Part shown: in pieces, positions 7,080 through 15,328 of the stretch | How the letters are laid out: every line of letters starts with the position of its first letter | Numbering within the stretch: the stretch's first letter is position 1 | Source of the DNA: Brevibacterium sanguinis | GTDB taxonomy: Bacteria > Actinomycetota > Actinomycetes > Actinomycetales > Brevibacteriaceae | Length of the DNA stretch: 64,000 nt | NCBI RefSeq assembly: GCF_003315415.1 | Contig: NZ_QNSB01000014.1 | Location: 36,087-100,086, forward strand | Direction: 5' to 3' | Translations under genes and position numbers: made by a program | Notes under the pieces: generated by a model | Told to the model about the DNA's origin: nothing | The model's input: only the letters and a program-made list of their open reading frames with translations | Databases searched by the model: none

Positions 7080-9221
7080 TCAGGCCCGCAGGGCGAGGGC
7101 GAAGGGCAGGACCGCACGGGCACCGGCCTGCCGGAGCAGGCGAGCGGCGATCGTCATCGTCCAGCGCGAGACCACCTCGTCGTCGACGAGGAGGACCGCG
7201 CGGCCGGACACCGCCTCCCCGACCTCGGGCGGGACGACGAAGGCGTCGTGGAGATCCTTGACGCGGAAGGCGCTGTTGACGTCCGGACTGCCGTAGTCGC
7301 GGACCTGGAGGAGCTCGCCGGCGTCGACCAGCCGCCCGGCTGCGGCCAGGTTGGCCGCCAACGACCTCACCGTGATCGGCCTCCTGGCGCTCGGCAGCGA
7401 GACGACCGCCTCGGGGCGCCGGCTCCAGTCCCATTCCCTGAGCACGTCGAGGCACCACTGCCCGATCCGGGCCGGGACCTCGGCGTCGGGGGCGGAGGGG
7501 TCGAGGAACTCGCGGAGCGCCTGCCCCTGCCCGAGGTCACTGAGCCGGGCGATCGCGCGGCCCTCCTCGGCGAGCTCCTCGGCGGGGATCCGCCCTTTGA
7601 GGGACACGCCGATGCTCGCCAGACCGCTCGGCCACGTGCTCCGGGGTTCGATGGGCAGGCCGACCCGGTGCAGTGTGCCCGCCGTCGCGTCCCTGCTCTC
7701 GGCGGAGATCTCCGTCGACCACCACACGCCCGCGCAGTTGTCGCAGCGTCCGCACGGCTGCGGGTCGGGGTCGTCGAGCTGGCGGATGAGGAACTCCATC
7801 CGGCACCCGGCGGTCGTTTCGTAGTCGAGCATCGCCTGCGCCTCGGCGGCGCGCACGGCCGCGACCTTCTCGTAGCGCTCCTCGTCATACGTCCAGCCGC
7901 GGCCGGTGGAGACATAACCGCCCTTGACCTTGTCCACGGCGTCCTCAACCTCGAGCGTCTTGAGCAGCAGCTGCAGGCGGGATCGCTTCGTCCCGACGAG
8001 GGTCTCGAGGCGGGCCACGGACAGTGGGGCGTCCGCCTCGTCGAGGGCGCGCAGCACGGCGGCCGCGTCGTGCCGGTTGGGCATCGAGGCGGTCGCGAAG
8101 TACTCCCAGATCCGCTCGTCCTCGGGGCCGGGCAGGAGGAGGACGTCGGCGGAGTCGGTGGCGCGTCCGGCGCGCCCGACCTGCTGGTAGTAGGCGACGG
8201 CGGAGGACGGCGCTCCGATGTGGACGACGAAGCCGAGGTCGGGCTTGTCGAATCCCATCCCCAGCGCCGAGGTCGCCACGAGCGCCTTGATCCGGTTGTC
8301 CTTGAGCTGCTGTTCGAGCTCGGCGCGCTCCTCGGCGTCGGTGCGGCCGGTGTAGGCGCGCACCTCATGCCCCTGGTCGCGGAGGATCCTCGTGATGTCC
8401 TCGGCGGCGCTGACCGTGAGGGTGTAGACGATCCCCGACCCGGTGAAGTCGCCGAGGTGACCGGCGAGCCAGGCGATGCGCTCACTCGCGTCGAGGCCCG
8501 GCAGGACCCCGAGGCGCAGCGAATCGCGGGCGAGCTCGCCGCGCACGACGCTCGTGTGGTCGCCGAGCTGTTCGGCGACGTCGGCGACGACACGCGAATT
8601 GGCGGTGGCCGTCGTGGCGAGCACGGGAGTGTCGGCGGAGAGCTCGTGGAGGATGTGCCCGATCCGCCGGTAGTCGGGCCTGAAGTCGTGCCCCCAGTCG
8701 GAGATGCAGTGCGCCTCGTCGACGACGATGAGGCCGAGGAGCTGCATGAGCCGCGGCATGATCTCGTCCCGGAACTGCGGGTTGTTGAGCCTCTCCGGCG
8801 ACACGAGCAGCACGTCGAGGCTGCCCGCCCGCAGCTCGTCGATGACGCCGTCCCATTCCGTGACATTGGAGGAGTTGAGCGTGGCCGCCCGGACTCCCGC
8901 CCGCTGCGCCGCGGCGATCTGGTCGCGCATGAGGGCGAGCAGCGGGGAGATGATGAGGCTCGGGCCGGTGCCGGCTGCGCGCAGCAGTCGGGTGGCGACG
9001 AAGTAGACGGCCGATTTCCCCCACCCGGTGCGCTGGACGACGAGCACCCGTCGCTTCCCGACGACGAGGTCGTGGATGGCCTCGAGCTGACCGTCGCGGA
9101 ACCGGGCCTCGGGGTTCGCGGTGAGCTCGGCGAGGACGGCCTGCGCCTGTGCTTCGAAGTCGGCCGGCACCGGCGCGGAAGCGTGCTCGCGGGGTACTGT
9201 GGACGGGGTCGCTGAAGACAT
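7080..9221 (-). CDS. RecQ-type ATP-dependent DNA helicase with C-terminal phosphoribosyltransferase-like domain
   Basis: This 713-residue SF2 helicase unwinds DNA 3'-5' using ATP. The Walker A lysine is Lys69 in RTGWGKSAVYF, the DEAH box is residues 168-171 within VVDEAHCISDWGHDF, motif VI appears as YYQQVGRAGRA, and a four-Cys zinc module (near residue 490, CGRCDNCAG) follows. There is no HRDC domain. Instead the C-terminus carries a region ending with RAVLLVDDEVVSRWT (about 674-688), which resembles the PRPP loop of ComF-type phosphoribosyltransferases. The start is a leaderless ATG at 9221. Members of this architecture occur in actinobacteria alongside or instead of classical RecQ; the role of the PRTase-like part is unknown. 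Confidence 0.88.
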   Translation of the reverse strand: MSSATPSTVPREHASAPVPADFEAQAQAVLAELTANPEARFRDGQLEAIHDLVVGKRRVLVVQRTGWGKSAVYFVATRLLRAAGTGPSLIISPLLALMRDQIAAAQRAGVRAATLNSSNVTEWDGVIDELRAGSLDVLLVSPERLNNPQFRDEIMPRLMQLLGLIVVDEAHCISDWGHDFRPDYRRIGHILHELSADTPVLATTATANSRVVADVAEQLGDHTSVVRGELARDSLRLGVLPGLDASERIAWLAGHLGDFTGSGIVYTLTVSAAEDITRILRDQGHEVRAYTGRTDAEERAELEQQLKDNRIKALVATSALGMGFDKPDLGFVVHIGAPSSAVAYYQQVGRAGRATDSADVLLLPGPEDERIWEYFATASMPNRHDAAAVLRALDEADAPLSVARLETLVGTKRSRLQLLLKTLEVEDAVDKVKGGYVSTGRGWTYDEERYEKVAAVRAAEAQAMLDYETTAGCRMEFLIRQLDDPDPQPCGRCDNCAGVWWSTEISAESRDATAGTLHRVGLPIEPRSTWPSGLASIGVSLKGRIPAEELAEEGRAIARLSDLGQGQALREFLDPSAPDAEVPARIGQWCLDVLREWDWSRRPEAVVSLPSARRPITVRSLAANLAAAGRLVDAGELLQVRDYGSPDVNSAFRVKDLHDAFVVPPEVGEAVSGRAVLLVDDEVVSRWTMTIAARLLRQAGARAVLPFALALRA

Positions 9222-9227
9222 GGGCCC

Positions 9228-9233
9228 AGTCTA
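9228..9233 (-). promoter_or_regulatory. -10 hexamer of a leaderless promoter (TAGACT) for the recQ-like gene
   Basis: On the minus strand TAGACT is followed by 6 nt (GGGCCC) and then the ATG at 9221. No Shine-Dalgarno fits in that space. Confidence 0.6.
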
Positions 9234-9269
9234 GGGGCCGCCCCTGACGCAGGTGCGTGGGATTCCCGC

Positions 9270-9743
9270 TCAGCGCAGGGCGAGGTTGATGCCCAGGGTC
9301 GCGAGGACTCCGAAGACGACGCCCCAGAGGATGATCGAGATGATCTGCCAGACGGCGACGGCGTTGCGATTCGCCCCGAAGCCCACCATCGCCATCGAGG
9401 TGATCTGCGAGGGCAGGACGGTCTGGCCGAGCAGGGACACTCCGGGCACTCCGAACCGGTCGAACATGCGCTTGAGGCGCCGGCGCTTCGGCGTGACCTC
9501 GGTCGTCCTGTTCTTCGTGGCCCGATCCCGCAGGGCACCGGCGCCGTAGACGAGTGCGAGCATCGAGATGACGTTGCCGATGATCGCCATGAGGATCGCG
9601 AGGACGGGGTTGAGGCCGATCGCGACGCCGATGACGGCCCCGAAGTACGACTCGACGAAGGGGATCGCGGAGACGAGCAGGACTCCTGCCCATCCCAGCC
9701 AGTCGGGGAACGAGTCCGCGAAGGTCTGGATGCTCTCGATCAT
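9270..9743 (-). CDS. Small multidrug export-like integral membrane protein
   Basis: A 157-residue membrane protein with about four hydrophobic helices: one near the start (WAGVLLVSAIPFVESYFGAV), one after NPVLAILMAIIGNVISM, a basic cytoplasmic loop with KNRTTEVTPKRRRLKRMF, and two C-terminal helices ending GVLATLGINLALR. It resembles the Sm_multidrug_ex family (PF06695), whose transport activity is poorly proven. I chose ATG 9743 because GGAG stands 5 nt upstream, rather than the longer frame. It is divergent from a TetR regulator, with a palindromic operator-like site between them, so the regulator probably controls it. Confidence 0.7.
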   Translation of the reverse strand: MIESIQTFADSFPDWLGWAGVLLVSAIPFVESYFGAVIGVAIGLNPVLAILMAIIGNVISMLALVYGAGALRDRATKNRTTEVTPKRRRLKRMFDRFGVPGVSLLGQTVLPSQITSMAMVGFGANRNAVAVWQIISIILWGVVFGVLATLGINLALR

Positions 9744-9848
9744 GGGGGCTCCGATCTCTGTGGGGAATCGTGGTCGTCGGGTGACGGCCGACGGAGACGG
9801 CATCGTTCCGCCGGCTCACCGTGATGCGTCGTCGTCGGCTTTAGTACA

Positions 9849-9862
9849 CTGTACCAGTACAG
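9849..9862. promoter_or_regulatory. Palindromic operator candidate (CTGTAC-CA-GTACAG)
   Basis: A perfect 6+6 inverted repeat with a 2-nt spacer lies between the divergent small membrane protein gene and the TetR gene. Its size and symmetry fit a TetR-family operator. A possible -10 for the regulator (TAAGCT) is at 9922-9927. Confidence 0.5.
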
Positions 9863-9954
9863 CGTGCCAACCGTCGACACCGTCACCGTGGGCACTGTCC
9901 CCGAACGGATCGCACGCGGCTTAAGCTGAGGGCAGACAGTGGAGAGGAGGGGAC

Positions 9955-10542
9955 GTGTCACGACGCGACGACATCATCGCCGCAGCGATCCGACTGGCCG
10001 AGCGCTCGGCGCCGGGACATGCGAACCTCAGTGTCCGCGCGGTCGCGAAGGAGGCCGGGATCGGCGCCTCGACCCTGCGCCACTACTTCCCGACCCAGGC
10101 CGATCTCCACGAGGCCGTGGTCCGCAGCTCCCTCGACATCGCGATCGACGACTTCTCGATCGACGACTCCTCCCGCGATCCCGCCGAGCGGCTCTACGAG
10201 TGCTGCGCGCAGTTCCTGCCCACCCATGAGCACCGGGACGCGCAGCTCGAGCTGTGGTTCAGCATGCACGTGAATGCCCTAGGCCCCGAGAAGCGGGCCC
10301 AGGCCCTGCGGCTCCTCCGCTACGGCCACGATCTCAGCTACTCCTGCCTCCACCGGTGGCTGGGAGTCCTCGCCGAGGAGGGCCACCTCTCCCCCGCCGA
10401 GGTGGCTCCCGCCGCGACCGGCCTCTTCACGCTCATCGACGGGCTCAGCCTCCACGCGATCGTCACCCCGGAGCGGATGACGGTCGATGCCGTCCATGAG
10501 CAGGTCCGGTGGATGATCGACAGGATCCTCGACCGCGGCTGA
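9955..10542 (+). CDS. TetR/AcrR family transcriptional regulator
   Basis: A 195-residue repressor-type protein. The N-terminal helix-turn-helix is at about residues 8-55 (IIAAAIRLAERS, then LSVRAVAKEAGIGASTLRHYFPTQADLH), and the remainder is the helical ligand-binding and dimerisation half. The start is the GTG at 9955 with GGAGAGGAGG just upstream. The divergent membrane protein gene at 9270-9743 and the palindrome at 9849-9862 suggest local control of that exporter plus autoregulation. The ligand is unknown. Confidence 0.9.
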   Translation: MSRRDDIIAAAIRLAERSAPGHANLSVRAVAKEAGIGASTLRHYFPTQADLHEAVVRSSLDIAIDDFSIDDSSRDPAERLYECCAQFLPTHEHRDAQLELWFSMHVNALGPEKRAQALRLLRYGHDLSYSCLHRWLGVLAEEGHLSPAEVAPAATGLFTLIDGLSLHAIVTPERMTVDAVHEQVRWMIDRILDRG

Positions 10543-10623
10543 CCGGCCGCGCCCACTGCGGGGCCGACCGACAACGAGGATCGTCGTGATGGGGCAGCCG
10601 TGATTCGGCCCGTCGGCGCCGGC

Positions 10624-11532
10624 TCAGCTCATCGTCGCCGCCGCACGGTGGAGCGCGGCGGTGAGTCGAGCGAGCTTCTCCGAGGCGAGCGTCCAGCGAT
10701 GCCAATAGAGCGGCACGTCGGCGAAGGGGGTCGCGGTGATCCGCACAAGATCGGATCGCGCCTCGAGACGGTCGAGCTGCATGACGGGGATCAGCCCCCA
10801 CCCCACCCCTGCGGCGACCGCGTGGGCGAACTCCCATGAGCTCGGCACGACCGACACCGGAGGGGCGGCGGCAATGCCTGCCCGGGCGAGGAAGTCGAGC
10901 TGGAGATCGTCGTCGTGACCGAACTTCACCATCGGCATCGACCTGAGGTCCACCTCGGCGCCGGAGCCGAAGCGCTCCGCGAGTCCGCGCGTGGCGACCG
11001 CGACGTAGCGCATGGTGCCGAGCCTCTCCACGCGGGTCCCGTATCCCCGTCGGCTCGCCGAGGTGACGGTGCCCAGCACATCGCCCGAGGTGAGCAGTGG
11101 CAGCGCCTTGTCCTGGTCGACGACCTCGATCCGGATGACGATGTCGTCCCAGCTCGCCACCTCGGCGAAGACCGGGCGGAACCACGTCGACAGGGAATCG
11201 GCGTTGACCCCGATGCGCAGCAGCGTCGGTGCAGGACGGGGACCGGGGCCGGGGCCCGCAAGGGCGTCCGCGCCGATCGCCAGGCCGTGCAGCCGGTCGA
11301 TGGTCTCCGATTCGAGCAGCTCGATCTCCCGCGCGTACTTGAGGACCGCCTCCCCCGCCTCGGTGACGGTGATCGGATTGGTCCGGCGGATGAGCACCTG
11401 GCCGAGGCGGGACTCCAGAGCCCGGATCCGCTGGCTCGTCGCCGAGGCGGTGATGCCGAGGACGAAGGCGCCGCCTTCGACGGTGCCCTCGTCGACGACG
11501 GCGGCCAGCGCCCTGACATGCTCGATGTTCAT
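10624..11532 (-). CDS. lysG: LysG/ArgP-type LysR family regulator
   Basis: A 302-residue LysR-type activator. The winged HTH spans roughly residues 1-60 (VRALAAVVDEGTVEGGA, then TASATSQRIRALESRLGQVLI), followed by the two-lobed effector domain. Its divergence from a LysE-type exporter is the classic LysG-LysE arrangement, in which the regulator senses intracellular lysine, arginine or histidine and turns on the exporter. I chose the ATG at 11532 because it aligns with the known N-terminus of corynebacterial LysG and has a CAGAAT hexamer 6 nt before it; an upstream in-frame ATG at 11562 adds ten residues and has only a poorly spaced AAGGAA. Confidence 0.85.
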   Translation of the reverse strand: MNIEHVRALAAVVDEGTVEGGAFVLGITASATSQRIRALESRLGQVLIRRTNPITVTEAGEAVLKYAREIELLESETIDRLHGLAIGADALAGPGPGPRPAPTLLRIGVNADSLSTWFRPVFAEVASWDDIVIRIEVVDQDKALPLLTSGDVLGTVTSASRRGYGTRVERLGTMRYVAVATRGLAERFGSGAEVDLRSMPMVKFGHDDDLQLDFLARAGIAAAPPVSVVPSSWEFAHAVAAGVGWGLIPVMQLDRLEARSDLVRITATPFADVPLYWHRWTLASEKLARLTAALHRAAATMS

Positions 11533-11589
11533 GAAGACATTCTGCATCAGATGAAGATCCATTTCCTTTGCTTATCCCACCCCGCGTCC

Positions 11590-11595
11590 TAGTCT
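11590..11595 (+). promoter_or_regulatory. -10 hexamer of a leaderless promoter (TAGTCT) for lysE
   Basis: TAGTCT is followed by 6 nt and the GTG at 11602. No ribosome binding site is present. The region between here and 11532 must hold the LysG sites. Confidence 0.6.
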
Positions 11596-11601
11596 GAGCT
11601 G

Positions 11602-12201
11602 GTGCTCACTCATCTCATCAGCGGGGTCCTCGCGGGCTGGTCCCTCATCATCGCCATCGGCCCGCAGAACGCCCTCGTCCTGCGTCAGGGGATCCGCCGC
11701 GAGCACCTCGGCGCGGTCCTGAGGATCTGCATCGTCTCCGACATCCTGCTCATCGGCGCGGGCACGGTGGGCATCGGCGCGATCGTCCTCGTCGCCCCGT
11801 GGGCACTCGAGGTCCTGCGGTGGCTCGGCGTGGGCTACCTGCTGTGGTTCGCCTGGGGAAGCCTGCGCTCGGCCCGTCGCGCCTCGGGCCTCGAGGCCGA
11901 CTCCGCTCAGCGCAGCCTCGGCGCCGTCGTCACGACGACACTGGCCCTGACTTTCCTCAATCCAGGGGTGTACCTCGACACCGTCGTCATGCTCGGCAAT
12001 CTCGCCAACCAGCAGGGACCGGGCGGAGTGCTCCCCTTCTCAGTCGGCGCGATGCTCGGCTCCCTCATCTGGTTCCTCGCCATCGGACACGGGGCCCGAG
12101 CACTGTCCGGGCACCTCGCCAAGCCCCGCGTGTGGCAGGTCCTCGACGTGCTCATCGCGGTCGTCCTCATCATCCTCGCCGTACGGCTGGCACTCGGCTG
12201 A
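11602..12201 (+). CDS. lysE: LysE/ArgO family basic amino acid exporter
   Basis: A 199-residue inner membrane exporter with about six hydrophobic helices. The family hallmark near the N-terminus, SLIIAIGPQNALVLRQG, is intact, followed by the conserved Asp in VSDILLIGAGTVG and the FLNPGVYLDT motif of helix 4. It should expel L-lysine or L-arginine when dipeptide-derived or endogenous pools rise, driven by the membrane potential. Start codon is GTG. Expression is expected to depend on the divergent LysG. Confidence 0.9.
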   Translation: MLTHLISGVLAGWSLIIAIGPQNALVLRQGIRREHLGAVLRICIVSDILLIGAGTVGIGAIVLVAPWALEVLRWLGVGYLLWFAWGSLRSARRASGLEADSAQRSLGAVVTTTLALTFLNPGVYLDTVVMLGNLANQQGPGGVLPFSVGAMLGSLIWFLAIGHGARALSGHLAKPRVWQVLDVLIAVVLIILAVRLALG

Positions 12202-12295
12202 GGGCATGGTCGCCGGCCGCGACTGCTCGGTCGAGCCACAGCGGCGCGAGCGGCACTCGATCGGCGGCCGCGGAACCCGTGTCCGCACCGCCGGG

Positions 12296-12301
12296 TAGGG
12301 T
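12296..12301 (+). promoter_or_regulatory. -10 hexamer of a leaderless promoter (TAGGGT) for the AAA ATPase gene
   Basis: TAGGGT is followed by 7 nt and the ATG at 12309, with no Shine-Dalgarno. Confidence 0.5.
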
Positions 12302-12308
12302 CCCGACC

Positions 12309-13070
12309 ATGGACTCACCACGACATTCGGACCGGCCCACGTGGGGTCTACCGGAGCAGCCCGCGTGGGGGCTGCCGCTGCGCTCGGTGACCAGGCACGC
12401 CCATGCCCCGCCGTCGCTGAGCCCCTGGCTGCAGAGCCTCCCGATGGTCGACGACATCCTCAGGGGCTTCGACTTCGCGCCGACGACGATCTTCGTCGGT
12501 GAGAACGGGTCCGGGAAGTCGACGCTCATCGAAGCGCTGGCCGAGGCGCTCGGGCTGCCCCGCGGAGGCGGGTCCGCCTGGGAGGTGCGTGACCACGTCG
12601 AGGATCCGCCGGAGCTCAGCGAGCATCTGCAGATCGTGCGCGGAGCTGCCGCGCCCCGGGGCGGGTTCTTCCTCCGCGCCGAGACCATGCACGAGAACAT
12701 GGCCTATCTGCTCGGGGTCGGCGCGCCCCGGGCGCACGCGTACGCCTCGCAGTCCCATGGCGAGATGTTCATCGAGATGCTCTCGGCGGACTTCCTCGAC
12801 CACGGGCTGTGGATCCTCGACGAGCCAGAGAGCGCCCTCTCCTTCACCACCTCGCTCTCCCTCCTCCAGCTCATCCGGGAGCGGGAACGGACCGGACGCC
12901 AGACGATCATGGCCACCCATTCGCCGGTCCTCGCCAGCGCGGAGGGAGCGAAGCTCGTCGAGGTCGGCGAGTGGGGACTGCGAGAGGAGGAATGGGAGCG
13001 ACTCGACATGGTCGACCACTGGCGCAGGTTCCTCACGGACCCGCGTCGGTACACCCGATACTTCGACTGA
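12309..13070 (+). CDS. AAA family ATPase (ABC/SMC-like, AAA_15/21 type)
   Basis: A 253-residue soluble ATPase. Walker A is VGENGSGKSTLIEAL near residue 60, the signature-like segment is ASQSHGEMFIEML, Walker B with catalytic Glu is GLWILDEPESALS, and the switch His is in IMATHSPVLAS. Such stand-alone ATPases are common in bacteria and their role is mostly undefined; many annotators call them predicted ATPases. No nuclease, toxin or transporter partner is adjacent, so I do not propose a defence role. It converges with the YhgE gene, only 17 nt separating the stops. Confidence 0.8.
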   Translation: MDSPRHSDRPTWGLPEQPAWGLPLRSVTRHAHAPPSLSPWLQSLPMVDDILRGFDFAPTTIFVGENGSGKSTLIEALAEALGLPRGGGSAWEVRDHVEDPPELSEHLQIVRGAAAPRGGFFLRAETMHENMAYLLGVGAPRAHAYASQSHGEMFIEMLSADFLDHGLWILDEPESALSFTTSLSLLQLIRERERTGRQTIMATHSPVLASAEGAKLVEVGEWGLREEEWERLDMVDHWRRFLTDPRRYTRYFD

Positions 13071-13087
13071 CGAGCCGCCTCAGCGTC

Positions 13088-15265
13088 CTACAGCGACAGG
13101 CTCGGGTGGAGCTGGGTGAGCGTCACCATCCGCTTCCTGCTGCAGGTCCACACGGTCGCGAGCAGGAAGATCACCGTCATCAGCGCCAGCACGAGCGCCG
13201 ACTGCGCCGCGATGACCATGTCGCCGCCGGCGATGAGCGTGCGCAGGCCGGTCACCGCGTGGGTCATCGGCAGGAACGGCGAGATCGCCTGGAAGATCGG
13301 CGGCGCGGTCTGCACGGGATAGGTTCCGCCCGCCGAGGCGATCTGGATCATCAGCAGGACCAGCGCGACCAGCCTGCCGACGCCGCCGAGGAGGGCGACG
13401 CAGAACTGATGGACCGCGTGGAAGCTCGCGGCGATGAGGACGGAGAACAGCAGGGTCCAGGCCCAGGCCCCGGCGGAGAAGTCGAGGGCGAAGGCGAGCA
13501 CGGCGTAGAGCACCGCCACCTGGGCGATGCCGAAGAGCAGCCCGGGCACATAGCCGGCCCAGGCGATCCGCGTCGACTTCGCCGAGGACGCGAGCGCCCG
13601 GTATGGGATCGCGTTGATGACCATGTAGGTGATCATTCCGCCGATCCACAGCGCCAGCGAGACGAAGAACGCGGCCAGACCCTCACCATAGGCGTCCACG
13701 GCGTTGTCCTTGACCTTGTCGGCATCGACGGGAACGGCGACGACGTCGGACCGGTGCTCACGATCGGCCTTGTCGTAGGTCGGGATCTGCTCGAGCCCCT
13801 CCTGGAGCCCGTCCGCGAGCTCCCCGGAGCCGTCGACGAGCCGTCCCGCGCCCTTGTCGAGATCGGTCGACCCCTGTGCCAGCTGGGAGGAGCCGTCCTT
13901 CAACGCCGCCGCCCCGTCGACGGCCTGCTTCGTGCCGTCCTTGAGCGCGACGGCTCCGTCGTTGAGCTTCCCGGCTCCCTTCGCCAGCTCCCCGGCTCCG
14001 GAGTCGAGGGTCTTCAGGCCCGAGTGGAGGTCGTCGGCGCCCGAGGCGACCTGCTGGGCACCGTCGTCGAGCTGGCCGATCTTCTCATCGGCGTCCTCGA
14101 TCTGGCCCATCACGTCGTCGACGGCCTTCGTCACCGGCTCCTCGAGATCCCGCGCCTCGTCGGCGGCACGTGAGGTCCGTTCGTGTGCGGCGTCGAGGTC
14201 CTCGCCGAGGCTGGTCATCTCCTCGGCGAGCTTCGCGACATTCGGATCGTCCGGGTAGTCCTTCTGCAGCTGCGCGATCCTCTCGTCCATGTCCCCGCGC
14301 ACCGAGGTGCGAGCGGAGTCGAAGTCCTCCTCGGCCCTGCTCAGCTTCGGACGCGCCCCGTCGACGAGGTCACCGGCCCGATCCCGCAGATCCTCGGCAC
14401 GGTCCGTGGCGGTGTCGGCGACATCGCGCAGCGCCGACGTGCCGTCGGCGACCTGGGACGCCCCGTCGGCGAGCGTCTTCGCTCCCTTCTCGGCCTCTCC
14501 AGTGCCGCGGGAGAGTTCGTCGGCGCCCTTCTTGAGGTCACCGGTGCCGGTCACGAGGCGGCCCGCGCCGTCGTCGAGGTCACCGAGGCCCTTGCCCAGT
14601 TCGCCGACGCCGCGATCGAGGTCGTGGGCTCCCTGGGCGAGAGTGCCGGTGCCGTCGTGGAGCTCGACGGCTCCGTCGTTGAGCTGGTGGGCGCCGTCGG
14701 CCGCCTTCTCCGTCGAGGAGTGGATGTCGTTGAAGCCGACGTAGACCTGGGAGACGTACTCGGAGGTGGTCGTCTCATTGAGTCCCGACCTGATCTCGCT
14801 GAGCACCGTTCCGGCCAGTTGGCCGACGATGAAGTTGTGGGCGTCGTCGGTGCGCAGTTCGAGTCCGGCCTGCTCGGGATCGTCGCCGCCGGTGGAGACG
14901 AGCCGCTCCGAGAAGTTCGCGGGGATCTCGAGGATGGCGAAGTACCTGCCCTCGGCCAGGCCCTCGTCGGCTTCCTCGGCGGTCGTCTCCCGCCAGTCGA
15001 ACCCGCCCTCGCCTTCGGGCGTGATCGTGTCGACGAGTTCGTCGCCGGCGTTCATGGTCTCCCCGTCGGAATTCGGCTTCTCGGCGCCCGTGTCATGGTT
15101 GACGACGGCCGCCTGCAGCCGGTCGAGGTGGTCCGTCGGCGCCCAGTTCGATGCGAGGTAGAGCCCGCCGTAGATCGCCGGGATGACGGCGACGACGATG
15201 ATCGCCAGCCGGGTGATGGTGTGCCTCTTGAAGCGAGTGAGTTCCAGCCAGGGCAGGGAGAACAT
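13088..15265 (-). CDS. YhgE/Pip domain membrane protein
   Basis: This 725-residue protein has the YhgE/phage-infection-protein layout. A membrane helix sits at about residues 16-38, followed by the conserved extracellular region with AAVVNHDTGAEKPNSDG. A long glycine-rich helical repeat region (units like LDDGAGRLVTGTGDLKKGA) makes up the middle. About five helices at the C-terminus, from roughly residue 505, resemble ABC-2 permeases. It is probably a homodimeric export or cell-surface complex. It shares strand and 63-nt spacing with the ATPase gene upstream (15329-16156), which suggests they work together as permease and ATPase. The cargo is unknown. Start ATG 15265 has GAAGGTGAAG upstream. 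Confidence 0.88.
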   Translation of the reverse strand: MFSLPWLELTRFKRHTITRLAIIVVAVIPAIYGGLYLASNWAPTDHLDRLQAAVVNHDTGAEKPNSDGETMNAGDELVDTITPEGEGGFDWRETTAEEADEGLAEGRYFAILEIPANFSERLVSTGGDDPEQAGLELRTDDAHNFIVGQLAGTVLSEIRSGLNETTTSEYVSQVYVGFNDIHSSTEKAADGAHQLNDGAVELHDGTGTLAQGAHDLDRGVGELGKGLGDLDDGAGRLVTGTGDLKKGADELSRGTGEAEKGAKTLADGASQVADGTSALRDVADTATDRAEDLRDRAGDLVDGARPKLSRAEEDFDSARTSVRGDMDERIAQLQKDYPDDPNVAKLAEEMTSLGEDLDAAHERTSRAADEARDLEEPVTKAVDDVMGQIEDADEKIGQLDDGAQQVASGADDLHSGLKTLDSGAGELAKGAGKLNDGAVALKDGTKQAVDGAAALKDGSSQLAQGSTDLDKGAGRLVDGSGELADGLQEGLEQIPTYDKADREHRSDVVAVPVDADKVKDNAVDAYGEGLAAFFVSLALWIGGMITYMVINAIPYRALASSAKSTRIAWAGYVPGLLFGIAQVAVLYAVLAFALDFSAGAWAWTLLFSVLIAASFHAVHQFCVALLGGVGRLVALVLLMIQIASAGGTYPVQTAPPIFQAISPFLPMTHAVTGLRTLIAGGDMVIAAQSALVLALMTVIFLLATVWTCSRKRMVTLTQLHPSLSL

Positions 15266-15328
15266 GGTGACTTCACCTTCAGCGGATCGGGGGATGAGAG
15301 GAGATGGTGGGCACTGTGGCCTCAGCCT

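Noticed and set aside
12309..13070. AAA ATPase as part of an anti-phage system
   Set aside because: No nuclease or toxin partner is next to it and it is not in a defence-rich segment; solitary ATPases of this type are widespread.
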